NCBI GenBank assembly: GCA_037903475.1
Contig: JBAJFG010000358.1
Span: forward strand, 620,001-684,000
Source of the DNA: Ancylostoma caninum
Taxonomy: Eukaryota > Nematoda > Chromadorea > Rhabditida > Ancylostomatidae
Direction: 5' to 3'
Length of the DNA: 64,000 nucleotides
Shown in pieces: positions 9,931 to 23,135 of this stretch. The notes beneath the pieces were generated by a model. That model saw nothing but the letters and a program-made list of their open reading frames with translations. It ran no database searches and was not told the origin of the DNA. Numbering within the stretch: the stretch's first letter is position 1; every line of letters starts with the position of its first letter. The position numbers and the translations under genes were made by a program.

Positions 9931-10605
9931 TCTTGTGTTTTCTCTGATTCTCTCCCTCTCTTTAGTGACCTCCACTAATCTCTTGATAGTTTCACATCTA
10001 CTTTTTTCATCTATGCTTTCTACCTATATATCACCGCCTTATCTCCTATTTCCACCTCTTACTTCACATATTCCCATCCCATTCTTCATCGCTACCATCT
10101 GCCTACCTCAACTAAATGCCCAAGCACCTGGGAAGCGGCATGCATGGGGACTGAAAGAGGTGCTACACCCGCCGGGGTACGCATGGAAATTCAGGCCATT
10201 CGCCCTGGTGCCTCCTCCTGCTTTCCGCCGCTCGAGAGTGATTGTCACGCAATCACACCTTGGTTATCTTGGTCATACAAGTTCGGAGCCTTATGGTGGA
10301 CTATGAAGAGGATGCTTTTTATAAATATCCTTATACATACGCATTTTCCTTCGGCGGTGATTCCTGGTAGTTGCATACTCCGAAGAAACCTTAAATTTGA
10401 TGGTAAATATTTAGTTGGAGGCGCTAGACAAAGGGATTTAATGTGTTGCGCAACTGCGATAATATCTTTGATGTTTCACTATTGTTTATAAAGATTGAGA
10501 TTCTTTAAGCAGTTTTTATTTTCGTATAATTCTGTATTGTGTTTTTGCCTTTTCAATCAGTGTTTGGAGCACCTTGAGTGCATTTGATAAATAAATAAAT
10601 AAAAT

Positions 10606-11444
10606 AATGTCACATACAAGCATTTATACAGATACATGTCCATGAAATGTATTTAAATGGAAGAGAAAACCAAAAAGACATGAGCAAAGCATCCATCTGC
10701 ATAAGCGTTGCGTAAAATAAGATCCAAACACAACTCTGACAAAATGCACGTCAAGATCACTACAGGTAAGGCACTAATAAAGGCTCAATGACTGAATAAC
10801 TGAGTGAAGAGTTCATAAAAGGAACTAAATTGATAAAAGTGAAAAAATATCCAAGTAAGCAGTTTTTTTCGGGGAGTAGTATCACAAGAGCATCGATTTA
10901 ATGGCACTTTATGGAGGACTAACTTATCACGACGGAACCACAAGTAGAATGAATCACAAACGAGGATGAAGCTTCACTGTTCACTTACAATCCATCATTA
11001 AATGATCAAGATGATGCCCAGAGTTGAACAGATCAAGAACAATCGCGCTGTGCATATGACAGAAGTGCAACATGTACAAATTTATGACTTTTCAATGAAA
11101 AAGGGGTTGAGACCATGTACAGCATGCCAGCCACCGACAGGACTAAGTCCGCTTTCTTATACCGCCTACAGTTTCATCAATGCTTCGGAAAGGCAATGAT
11201 TGAAAGGCACCATGTACAGAATGTCAATAGGTGACTAGGCAAACGGAATAAGGAGCAACAAGCAAGAAAATGAATGACAACTTGAAAAGAAAAATAATTC
11301 TAAGACTCTCCTATATTAAATGCATAAGTTATTTAAAGTGTGCTGAAATAGAGAGAGGTATAAAATCACAAAATATGTCGGTAAATGATACAAAGGCTTG
11401 GCAAAGCTAAATGATACAAATTATACAAGCTCCAAAATCAACAA
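10606..11444. other. 3' flank of the iRhom gene
   Basis: AT-rich sequence between the LINE tail and the iRhom stop codon, presumably holding the iRhom 3' UTR on the minus strand. I see no clear AATAAA on that strand and no further coding exons. Confidence 0.4.
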
Positions 11445-14400
11445 TCAAATTGGTAGCCACTGAGAAAGCTTCTGCCCCGTGTTGTCACAGAAATGATTGG
11501 ATCCAGTGATGAATTTAAGATTGATGCAGTTGAAGTACTGACACCATGGACAGTTCACTTCTATGCTGTTGAAGTAGATGTAGCCCAGCAGAGTGTACAG
11601 AAATATACAGCTGATCAACGCCACAACTATAGCAAGCTAAAAACACCATTATTTGGTACTGCTTGAAGCAAGGACGATAAGAGAAACGGAATTGAATGAA
11701 CAAGAAATAGGATTCTTTTGAAATTCAGGGTGAACAATCTTTTGTTCACACCAGACAAATGGGAAAGCGGAGGATAGTTTTGTGAGATAGTGGAACTTAG
11801 AATAACTGTCAGGAGAGAGGCCCTAAATATATATGAAACAGAAAATTGTGGGGGATAAACAGACGTGTTGACAAAAAGGGTACTTCCCCGAATTTTGCAA
11901 GAAAAATCGTGAAATACCGAAGGAATCTGCAAGCAAAATGTAGTATGTAGGACCAAGAGGATGGAGCGCTAGAAAGGAAGAAGCCCTTGTTCATTGATTG
12001 AATGAAACGGGTCTCCAAAAATTTTGGAAAAAAAATCCAAAAGACCCAAACTTAACTACCAGAGGTGAGAATGTGAGTGACAATACAAATTTTAGACAGT
12101 AGCCGCTGATCATCTTTTTTATTGAATTTGAGTGAACACCAGACCAGGATCAACACATCGACGCAGAAACACTAACACAGATCATCGTCCGACTGCATTT
12201 CCTTCTCAATCAGCCATTAGTTACTAAAGCTCCAGATAATTGCAGCGAAAACTTTCCCAGATAGGAAGAAGCTGATATTTCGCCCATTCTAATTTTTACT
12301 GCATATCCTGTTTAGCAAACCATCTAATAAGGGAATTTTCCCAGAGGAGATCCACCATTACGAAACTCGTAAACTATGTCATGAGTAATTATGTTTTAAC
12401 ATACGTTTCTTCTGGACAATGAAGAGCGACATCCTTGTCTCGGCTTCTCCTGTGATTCGAAATCCAAGTACGGGAAGGTAACTGGAAAGCACACGTTTTT
12501 TCCTTGTTTTGGAAAACTAGTGCAAAATCAATAACTAGGACTTAACTAGCGAAAATTACATGCATAATGTAGACATTAACATAAAAGTCTAAGTTTACCG
12601 CTTCGATACTTTTCAATCAACTGCGTCTCTTATTTATCATCCGAAAAAAAACTCAAGCTTCAATATATTTAATAAGAATCCTACCTATGGTGATGAGCAG
12701 ACCAAAAATGAAGCCGAACAGATGCGCCCAATTATCCACCCATGGTAGCAGACCAGTCAAAAACAAAACAAGAACTGTACACATATGCTTTCCTAATTCC
12801 CTCTGCGGCCTCACGATAATACTTCTGAAACAGGAATCTAATTGTCAGGGAATGAATGGTGCTTAGAGCTCTACAGCGTAAAGCAAAGAGAACTGTAAAT
12901 TTCACCTGTGATGATATAGATCGATGACAAGTGCTGCCATTATTCCCAGATGGCTTCCTGAAGGACCGACCTCCGGCTGAAAATACCAGTTCAAGAACAT
13001 AGTGTCAAAGTGCTGTTTCAAAGTCTCGTTTTTGCAAAATGAATAGATTTGAACAAGAAATAAAGTAAGAAACTATAGCAGAGCACGGTACTAACACTGT
13101 ACGGTACAAAAATCGCGCTGGCAAAATTTCCTCCAATACCAGATCCAATGTAGAGGATGGCCATGCGTTTCCAACCAATCAACATCTCCAGATCAAGCAT
13201 AAGCCACATTTGAACCCATATAGTGAAAGCGAGGTGGATGACTCTTGAAAACTATCACGTTAGATAAAATATTTCTATTTTGAAATTGAACATTCCAAAA
13301 AAACATGGCGGAACAAAACAACTAATGAAAAATAAAACAAGAGAAATTTCGGCAAGTTGTCCAAAACAATTATCGTTTCCGTAGTCTGACCACTTACAGT
13401 GATAGCTCAAATATTTCGATCAAACAATTTCTTTAATAACCAATTCTGAAAGCAGAAGAGAACTTAAAACACGATCACAGTACTAACCCAGCGTGCAGAA
13501 ATAAGGAAAAGAACATGCGATAGAACTGATCCGGCCGATCACGCCACAAGAACGGTAGCATGCCACATATATCAGAGAAACAATTCACCTTAAAAGAAGA
13601 AATACATTCCAATATTTGAAACACCAAAAACATAAAAAAGCGACTTTTGTGGCTAACATACACATGATCGGAAAACAAATAATAGTGCCAGGCAATGGCA
13701 AGAAATAGTTTCATTGGGAGCAGAGGTACCGTGCTCAGTTACTACGACTGGTAGAACCGAAAATAACCGTTGGCGTGGAATCGTCGCTTATTTCAACAAA
13801 ACCAGCTTAAAGCACAGTTCACCACGAAAAGCTGCTTAATACTTTTGCAACAGCAAAGCTTTTCATTTACCTGGCTACATAATGTAGCATTTTCATGGTA
13901 ATGTCCCTTCACAAAAGCACAATATTCCCGTGTTGCGATACGACATTGTCCCTGCATCTGTATACAACATGGACGACCAGTTACCTAGAAATAACTACTT
14001 AAATAACATCGCAAAGCTCGATGAGATGTAGAGTATTACCTGGCATGTCATGTGTGGAGGCAAAAATCCACCTTGGCGATGTTGCTCACAAATCTGTAAA
14101 AATTAGAAAACTTCTCAAACGTACAGCAAAAGCGGCACCTAGATTGCTGAGTTCTGGTTGATACGGTTTTGGAAGAATTTCTACCACTAGGAGGTGGGAG
14201 ATTTTGCAACAAAGATGATAGCTGGACAGCAACAGTAAGAGGATACCAACGAAAACTTACCGGCCAACGCGTGAGATCATCAGGCCATTCGTAAGGTCTA
14301 ACAGAAGGAGGTCGGGCACAGAAACTAAATGTGTCCTCATTCAATCAGAAAAAAGCGCTGTTAATGAACAGAAGCTTTCTATGACAAGTAAAGGCAAAAG

Positions 14401-17400
14401 AAAATTCGGTAATCCGACCACAATAAATAGCTCACTCAGGATCTTGCCCACAGACGGCACCAGCTGTTCTCCATGAGTGAATGCTTGCGGCCAAAGCAAC
14501 AGACCCTCGACGACGCGACAATGTTACCTGAAAACAGTCTTGAATGGATTCCTTAGACAGCGCGTGACAGTTCCTTCATAGTATATAATTCAATAGCATG
14601 ATTCAGAGTAAAATGACGACTTCAACGGAGAGAGAGAGATAGCTGGACAATAGCAAAAAAGAAAACACACACATCATTGGAGTTCTTGTCCATATCACTT
14701 AACGAGGTCTCCGATTTCGACTTCTTCAAAGCCGGCACACTCGGACGCGACCACTTATGCCATGTAGCTAGGGTTCTCTGCAACCATATCAGTCCGTGAC
14801 CTGTTTGATTAACCATCTCTTTGCAGAAAATACCTACCGGACAACTTGACTGTCCTGTTTGGTAGCAACCTGTCCTATCATTGAATACACAGCATCCCGT
14901 GCCATTCTCCTTCACCCTTTCTTCCTCAATCAATCTCCACAGACCAGGTTCCCGTCGCATACAAGGCGAGTATTTAGCACCAAGCCGTATCAGATCAGCC
15001 TAAAACGAAGTAACCATACTCACGAAAAAAAAGCAAAGTACGCACAAGTAGTACTGCATGAACTCTTACAAATCTCGGTCCAATCCAGAGATTTACAGGT
15101 TCGTAGTAGCTGACTTGTCGCAGTGCAAGTGAAACGTCAATAACTTCGTCCTTCATTTCTACTCGTTCCCATCCTGCTGGCCCGAGACCGTAGAATACCA
15201 GCGATACGATACAAACCAAAACCTGCACTAGTGTAACCCACCACGTGAACAATGGCCTAAATTAGAGAAACGTCTTGTCGATTTGCTCAAAAGTTCTACA
15301 AAGGCAGAACACTCCTAGCATGTACATGAAAAAAAGCGCACAAAGAATCTGGTCTAACAGTTTGAACTTCCAAGATGAGCTGGGTATTCGGGCTAGAAGC
15401 AAAACAGAAATTCAATGGAGAGATAAACATCGAAAAATAGAGATCAAAAGGGAACACACAGAAATTGATGAGAGGAAAAAAAGATTACGAATAAAGATGC
15501 GCTTTGCGATTACTTTGAAACTTCATCTACCTCATCAACCTCATTAAACCTTCTGAAAACTTAGCAAACAAAAAATATACAGCTATTAAAACAATTCACC
15601 TCTCATCTGATCCTCTTTCAATAATGTCTCGTACCTCTGGGTCAAGCGCGTCAATCTTAATTAAGGGGTAGATTCATACAAGAAAACAATTTTGTGCAAG
15701 CACAGATGAGAAAGAGAAGTTTATTCCTGCTAATGATACCTTGTCTCTATGAAGGCTGCCATCATAAAACGAGCTTAGAGCACCGATGCCCCTATATCGT
15801 CTATACCGCGGTATGAACAGCTTGCCACTTTGATGACCAAGGTTCTGCAAAACTTACGATCAGCGAAATCCTACGAATTCAAAGGGGAAAGACATTTAAC
15901 CCACATTAACAATGAAGCCGCAGAAGTAAAATAATCGCTTACCAATAAAACCCCTTCGACCACACCTCGTTTACTCGTCTCAACCACAGAAGCCTGTTTT
16001 ATTAATGGGTACCTGGGTACAGCTCTTGTCTAAACGGTGTAGATAGATAGTTCAAGGTTCCGCACACAATTACATGTAAAGCAGCTAATCAATAAGCTCT
16101 TACGAATGGCTTTATCGCTTCAAGCAGTGGGCGGTCGGGTTGGGTTACCTCTAGGCGATCTTCTTCCACGACTGGTCCCAGTGAAACTTTTCCAACGGGG
16201 ATATGAAGACAACCGTCACCAATATCTTAATTCGGATAATTTAGCAGATCTATGCAGGAATTTCGAAGCGGTAACTCACCCATTCGCGAAATCCCACCTC
16301 GATATACCCGAGAAGTTACTGAAAATAGTTGCTTCAAATAGAAACACTTTTAATCATGACGCGATGACAATTTTTTAGTGGGGAAACAGAATAACGTACC
16401 TGTCCGTAGTGACAACGGCGGCAGCTTTGGCAATGACATCACAGTGGCTAACGGCCTATCCTTGTCTTCAGTCTAAATTAGCTAAGCTTACCAGAAAATA
16501 ACACATTTAGACTACTACAATAAAATGGAAAACCCACCACTGCTGGAACTCTCCGTGATTCGTCTTCATCCGGAGCAAAAGCGAAGAAAAGGTCATCGGT
16601 GTCTATACGTTCTTGAGAGGACTAAATTAGCTCGTTCAGAACCCGAGGTCGAAATTGGCTCCATATACCTCAAGGACTCACAAGTTTCGGCCTTAGAGGC
16701 TTATCGCCATCGCGCGGCTCATCAGATGATGTCATATACATAGATGATTTCTCTATTTCGGACATTTCAATTTCTTCTGGACGAGAGAAGCCTGCTGGTG
16801 CACGAAACCGCCGTTTTACATCACTATCCCCCTGAAAACATTGTTATAAGTCACAATGAAATCAAACCAACTGGATAAATAATTCATGCAAAACAGCTCA
16901 TGTATTTGATATACCTCTTGCTCGAAAGACGATAATTCACTTGGCGTTTCTTCAGCAATAGGAGGTTCAGTTCTGCGAGCGAGATCTTCGCCGGCTAACC
17001 TAGTACCTGCACCTGTTTCTGAAAATAAACATTCGATAAAGATAAAGCTATAGAAAGGCTGCAGTTTCAAATCAATTTCACAACATGATGCAATCAAGAA
17101 CGATGATCTTTTCGAAAGACTCCCAAAAATCATTAAAATTCACGTAGCGACTGACCATGAGGGATGTGAGGAACTGCAGCCTCAGCAGCTTGATGACTTT
17201 CAACAGATGATGGCGAGCTTGCACGATCAGACTCAAAGGCATCCGTGTCAAAAGACTGGCGTGACGACAACGGTACTCGGTGCAAACGAGGAGTGCTAGC
17301 CAGACCTCTGAACATTCCAGAAATGATGTAAGAGTGGGGGTTAGATGATATGAATTCAGAGAAGAAGCGCCAACTTTATTGAGCTACACGCCTCCAAACA

Positions 17401-20229
17401 CGAAAGATTCTTTGCAACATCGCCACGCACCGTTTCGCGACATTTGCAGCCGATCCATATGCTACGCGCACGACAGAATCTCGACGTTCCGCTCTCGGCC
17501 GTGCATAGGATTCACTGGCTTGACTCAGGCTTCTGGCTACAGAACCTGGAGTAGCAGCATCATATGTGGACGTGCCGACTCCATAGTGGGAAGGGAAAGT
17601 AAAGCTCTGAAAAAAAGGCAAGAATTCGAGTGTTGTCAGATTTCATGCTGATTTAGTGCAAGAAGTATCACCAATGGATCAACATTTGTTTAGTACAGTC
17701 TCTCAAACTTATCATTTACACGTACAGGGTCCATACTTATAGGCGGCTGTGGGTGAGGTTGATTGGTGTCCTGAGCGGTGAAACCTGGATGATCCACAAC
17801 ATCATAATGTGGGCTTGCATCGATTGATCTTGCTTAATCATGATAAATAAAGACATAAAGAACAACATGGTGAGCACAAAATTCAGTAAGTGGTAGAATT
17901 TGCGCTATTCAATTCGAAATCCTGGAGCTTTCTCCTACATACAAACTAGATAAAATTTCGCAAACCTTCTGTAAGAGCTCGGCGCTGGTTAAGATTGTAC
18001 TTCTTCGCTAAGAATCGTAATCTTTTTGATCCCCAATTTCGTCGGATCTCGCCTTCCTGATCGTTCCAGCCGACGAAGTTCGCTGAACCATTAAGCGCCA
18101 TCTGGATCCTGTGTAGAAGAGAAACGATTGGCATGAACATGTACAGAGAAGACACAGAAATTGGAAAGGCTCCAAACCTGGAGACCAAAATGCTCAAAGA
18201 AAAAGGAAGAAATACCCGAAGAAAATATCCCGCAAGCATGCAAATTAATTGGCGAAAAATAAAGTAGTGTTTGAAGGCAATGCACCAATTTCATCATCAC
18301 ATACCAAAATGACCTTCAAACGCCTTCAGGCATTGAATAATTTGAGATAACGATGCACTCACTGACTCTGTCCACGGTCCAACGGGGGACGTTGGTGATG
18401 GTGAGGTACGTTTGGAGGAGGTAGAGACTGCGCGGATGTTTCGCTCTGTAAATAAGCTGTTCTCCTCGGTGAAAGAGTACAACTAAATAATAGCGTAAGC
18501 ATGGCCAGCTCCAGATGTTCGGTAGCGCTCGCCAACAGGATCGATCGAGAGTGAGAACGATGTTGTCAATCGAATGTGCAGATGCGCAGACAGTCAGAAA
18601 GTCAAGATGGGAGTGATGCTTCGCGTGGGAGCAGCTTTGAAGCATTGGAGTATGCCACAGATAAAAGTATGATCAAACGTTATCGCGCAACCCTTTGGGG
18701 GAAAACGGTTCTGATCCAGAAACTGCTGCACATTAAAAGTCAGAATTATGGAAAAAGAGTGAAATAATTAGTTAGGCTAACTGCACAAATTGATTTCAGG
18801 TAAGGCATGCACAACATTTTTTTGCGTCGGCAAGAGAATTTGTAGAACACAACACATTTCGACGAAATTTGCAATTTTTTATGCAAAACGCTATTTCGTT
18901 TAAACAGTGAATCACGTATGCCACATGCTGCATAAGAAGCGGACACTTTTATTCAAATGGTTCGTTTTGTTCAGCTTTCTCATAGCGAGCCCTGTCACAA
19001 CTCTTATTATGTTCAATGAATTCTTACCGAAACTTTGAAAGGAAGAAAACCAACGGAAATAAGATTTGTAACTGTTCAAATATGAAGCGCGAAGAAGTTA
19101 AGCTTGCTTTAGCCTCATTAACTCTCAAGCAACTTAACTTGAGATTTCACAGAAATAGGGAAGATGATGGCCGAAATTTAAAACCATTCACCAAAGAATG
19201 ACTGAGGAACGAACATGTGCAATATTACGTGAAATGTTGTATGTATGTTGTTGAATCGCTTGATACGTGTGTTAGCATCGATTTAAACCAGCGCCAACAT
19301 TTCTTTTATGGCCATTTATCCTACGTATGTATTAACGATAAAATGAAAGCTTATTTAACGCAAAAACGCTATGAAAATCCGACTCGTTCATGTCTCAAGA
19401 ATTCCTACTAGTACCAAGCTAGTTTCCAAATAGAAGCCGCATAACTTCAATGGGTTTAAACATGTTGGAGTCTCTCATGCTCCCTTCAATTAGTCGTAAT
19501 TTCAAACCAGAATCCTGAAGTAATGAAAAATAACGGCTCTTGTGAACCTATCTAGCAACGTGGAAACTAAAGTAGCGAATCATTTTTTTTATCCTAAGAA
19601 AAGGCAAAAAAAATTCAAAGTTTTTATCTAATTTTTCCTCCTGCCGTGAAATATGCATTCATAGTAGCATTCAAAAATGCTTACCATGTCAGTTGTCCAT
19701 TTTCACATTCGAAAGGATTCACAAGAACCAAAAATATGTATCGTTGTATAGAAATGGAATACACCTTGAATGTATAATACAGCGTCTTTAATAGTGAAGT
19801 GCTTCGATAGGTTTCAGATATTACGACTTGTATAGACTTGCACAGTAATCCAACAAAAAGCGCCAATTTTTTCTGGTTTGTCCTTGAGTTCAAAGAGTTC
19901 GGAAGAGGACCAAATAAAAAAATGAGTGATACATTCCTGTTATTCGTTCATATCATTGAAAGATAATTAGTAACACAAAACAAATGGACCAAAAGATAAC
20001 AAAAGGATAATCTATCTGGGTAGTAACCCAACGAATTCAGTTCCACAACATTCAGTACTCTTACCTCCCGATGCTCTCGCGGTTTTTGGCAGCCATTCGT
20101 AGTATCCGGTACATTAGAACTCGTTGGCAGACTCCTGGACAAACCAGATCCGGGCTCCGCCATCGTTGTCGGAGTGGCGAGAGTAATGACAGTTGCCAAA
20201 TTTTCCAGCTGTTGTGGTGTTCCAGCCAT
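11445..20229 (-). CDS. Inactive rhomboid protein (iRhom, RHBDF1/2-like), 29 exons, 1,075 aa
   Basis: Family role: iRhoms are polytopic ER/Golgi proteins that bind clients such as ADAM17 or EGF ligands and steer their export or degradation. Exons (5' to 3'): 20229-20065, 18445-18363, 18108-17966, 17832-17726, 17606-17390, 17305-17144, 17018-16915, 16831-16682, 16621-16538, 16472-16400, 16318-16280, 16225-16104, 15993-15943, 15844-15740, 15655-15600, 15552-15514, 15256-15070, 14999-14838, 14777-14673, 14527-14436, 14345-14261, 14093-14040, 13984-13871, 13588-13488, 13243-13096, 12976-12906, 12824-12685, 12481-12405, 11636-11445; total 3,228 nt, all phases close. Residues 1-567 are a cytosolic Ser/Thr/basic tail; the first membrane segment starts at [10 protein letters not shown] (about 571); 630-833 is the Cys-rich luminal iRhom homology domain ([34 protein letters not shown]); [16 protein letters not shown] opens the rhomboid core. 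The C-terminus has [12 protein letters not shown]920-P-S-G923 and H974 retain a Ser and a His at the rhomboid active-site positions. Exon 6 uses a slightly shifted acceptor (cagag) to keep phase; the exon at 14345 lacks a canonical AG. Confidence 0.93.
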
Positions 20230-20252
20230 TGCACATGCTTAAAATCGATCAC

Positions 20253-20263
20253 TCTGAAGAAAT
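20253..20263 (-). promoter_or_regulatory. Acceptor just 5' of the iRhom start codon
   Basis: On the minus strand catttcttcag precedes a 24-nt leader and the ATG at 20229-20227. This fits a trans-splice (spliced-leader) site or the 3' end of a 5'-UTR intron. Confidence 0.5.
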
Positions 20264-22937
20264 GTTGAATTACTGAGCTACTCAACCAGGGTAGCTCTTC
20301 GTAAACGCTAATGTCGTGTTCCGAAATAGCATAACAGAGCACAACATACGAAGAGAGTAACATATGAACCATAAAAACACAAGAGGGACGTGAGGAGCGA
20401 ACGTTTTCCAACAAAATTCGTTCGTTCGTGAGCGTAGTAAAAGAATGATAAGTCCAAAACGAAGGGGGTAGTGCAAATGTCGCATGCCCTTCTTTCTTTC
20501 GTAGTGCCCTTTCATTGGTCTCCCCTTCCTTTTTTCATAAAAAAAGAACTACGCAACATTAACTCCTCCAGAAAATGAGGAATCATTTTCAAAAATTCAT
20601 ATTGGGTCTATAATGAAAAATCAAAAATGAAGAATAAAGTTCTGATGAGTGATTGGAATTCTGTCGGCAATGACAAGTCAGTTATTCCGATAGAGATCCA
20701 GCAGAACTTAGGGGAGGGTGAGATCAATTATAAAAACACAAACTTCTTGCGATTGATCGGAATGATAAGGCAAATGCGCGAACGTGTTTACTGCTTACGA
20801 GCACAAGACATTTGTTTGAAAGAAGAGTTTTAAAAAAACGGGGAATAAAGCTGAAAAAAGAACTGCCAAACTGACAATAAAAACATTTCATTAGTACAAA
20901 TTATCCGAAGGTAAAATAAGAGGGACTGAAGGGAAAAGAGATGAGGTGGAGCACAAAGGAAACATCGATAAGAATGGAAACATGAGTAGAAAAAAATTGC
21001 ACTATGAAAAAAGAACGGATGTTCTTCATAGGAAAACTTCAAAGCATAATATGTGGAGTGGTTCAAATTCTTCCCAAACAACGGTGATCTGATGCACACT
21101 TGCATCATCATCAGAAAAAACACCATTGTAGGATGACGTCTCCAGAGAAAATTTACCACACTTTGCTTCTAACTCAATCTATGTACACCTGAATTTCATT
21201 GAAAATTAAAATAATGGAACCGTAACGCGCTTGCAAGCCTGACAATTTCGAAAATCAGTCCATCTCCGCGGCCGTCATTTCAAATGCAAACAGTGACAAT
21301 GATCGTGCAACGATAAAAATGTACGCTGACTGCACTTTTGGACTCGACGCCGCAGTTTTTGAGTCATCAGCAGCTGACAGCTGACTCCTACACGTTCAGT
21401 TGGTAAAGAACTCCACACTCTGAGCTGTGAAAACACAGAAATTTGCACTAAGATTCGAATTGAGTTGTTAACCACTCTGTTATGCAATTAAAGAAGACTT
21501 CGGAGCAATTTCGCAGATACTTGAGTAGATTCAATATACAATCCCGTGTGCCAGCAAGGGTGACCCGGACCGAGATAGGATTCGTGAAGAATAGAGCAAA
21601 GGAGAGTTCGTGTGCGGTTCGATTCGCAAATGATCAAAATCTGGTTCTTTCTTGAGTAATTTTGAAAAAGGCACTAATTTTGTGGGTTTATGAAAGCACA
21701 GGACTTCGAAAAATCTGACTTCCAGTGAAAGCTTCAATCTGATAGTGGAAAAAGTCAGAACAAAGCTCATATTGGAAGTAGGAAAACTTAGTTTTCGAGG
21801 ACGAACATGAACTATAATCAAGCAATACGCAAAATAAAAGCAGAACGTTCATCCCTGATGGACTTGACTCGAACTAGTAATGCTGGTAGAAAGGTGATCA
21901 GAACAAATCCGCAGGAAAAAAAGACGAGGAATAAAAAAGTGAGGGTTGAACGAAACTGGATTTGTCTCCCATATGAGGAAAAGAAACGTGACAAAGAGGA
22001 AAAACCCAGCTATGGCCTATTTCAAAAGCTGCAGGAACTGGATGATGGTGCACGAATTGCAAATTGTCTCCGGGTCCTAGCCGAATGCCAAACTTTGACA
22101 TGAGCTTCTCCTCCACAGTTTCTGCACATATCCCACCTCTTCTGGAATGGAATATAAAAGCAATAGGTCTAATTCACAATGTAGAGGAATAATTTTATAA
22201 TTGTGTAAGAAATATAGTATCATGTGATGAAAAGAGTTGGTTAAGCAAAATTTGGTACTTAAAGAGCAACCTCAAAAGGAAAGGAAAGGAGATTTTGATC
22301 TATAAACAGTTCCTAAACATGCTTCAAAGATAAACAGAGACAGGGTTTCCTCATAAAAACAGCAGTTTTTTTTTCTCCGATTGCAATTTTTTCTTTTTGC
22401 ACGAGCGCGCATTTAGTGTGACTACAGAATGAACACCTCACCAATGGACTAGAACGACTGAGAGGGTGGAGCAGTGGGAGGGAGCGTGTGTAGGGGAGAG
22501 AAATTGAGAGATTTCTGAAATTTTTGAGAGCGGAAAGCGGGAGGAATCTAGAGAGTACGGAAAAATGAGAGGTAAAGGTATTCCAATACATCTTAGGAAC
22601 ACAGCAAAATGAGATGATGAGAGAATAGATTATGGGAAAAGTGTGAAGGAGAGAGGAGAGCATTGGAAAAGCACAAGGACCATCAATCACGAATGCACCT
22701 CTTCGCAGCCTGGAGCGTCGAAGCGTCTACGCGGCGCGTACGAGGTAACACCCGATATCCGCAGCGCCCGGCCGCTCCGCGTAGGTGGCGCGGCGCTCTA
22801 GGCCGCGGGAAGTGCAATCGTGATTGATGTCCCCTGTGTTATAGTAGAATACTGAGAGGTGAGTAGAAGAGAGCGAATTGTTGGAAGAAGGTCTAGAGAG
22901 CGCACAGAGCTGAGTGGGAGAATGGCAAAGCGAGATA
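20264..22937. other. Upstream region of the iRhom gene, no gene recognised
   Basis: Presumed promoter side of iRhom. Open frames at 20627-20833 and 21807-22103 (+) are Lys/Glu-rich but follow the purine-rich base composition and lack splice context; I do not call them. 22313-22690 is a long purine-rich tract giving an artificial minus-strand frame. Confidence 0.4.
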
Positions 22938-23135
22938 CAGGAAGCTCCAAATGTCCGCAGTCAAGAGGGACGTGGCCACGACGCGGCTTTAGACGGAGAC
23001 ACATGCGTTCGGCATGCTGCCACTGGTTGGCTGCAGAGTCAGAGAAGCCAGAGGCAGCATAGAGAGCGCCTGTGTCTCTGTCTAAAGCCGCGCCGTGGCC
23101 ACGCCCTCTTGACTGCGGACATTTGGAGCTTCCTG
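22938..23135. mobile_element. Palindromic MITE, 198 bp, TA-flanked
   Basis: The ends are near-perfect inverted repeats of about 60 bp: CAGGAAGCTCCAAATGTCCG... on the left, and ...CGGACATTTGGAGCTTCCTG on the right; GAGGGACGTGGCCACGACGC is mirrored by GCGCCGTGGCCACGCCCTC. TA flanks both ends (22936-22937 and 23136-23137). A second copy lies at 56708. Confidence 0.85.

Larger units (their letters stand above)
6010..10605 (+). mobile_element. CR1/Jockey-like non-LTR retrotransposon, nearly full length
   Basis: It contains a 5' region, ORF1 (6272-6952), ORF2 (6925-9930), a T/C-rich 3' UTR and a terminal TAAATAAATAAATAAA tail at 10587-10602. The endonuclease plus reverse transcriptase layout, absence of LTRs and short-tandem-repeat tail fit the CR1/Jockey group. 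The 5' boundary is not visible by a clear target-site duplication; I place it near 6010 where a GC-richer leader begins. The element lies about 0.84 kb downstream of the iRhom stop codon, in the opposite orientation, so it has not broken that gene. Confidence 0.85.

Noticed and set aside
9800..10491. Two plus-strand ORFs after LINE ORF2
   Set aside because: They lie in the LINE 3' UTR or overlap the end of ORF2 in another frame; no conserved motif.
11627..12018. Minus-strand ORFs with hydrophobic stretches
   Set aside because: They sit in the last intron of iRhom; the true final exon (11636-11445) is in another frame.
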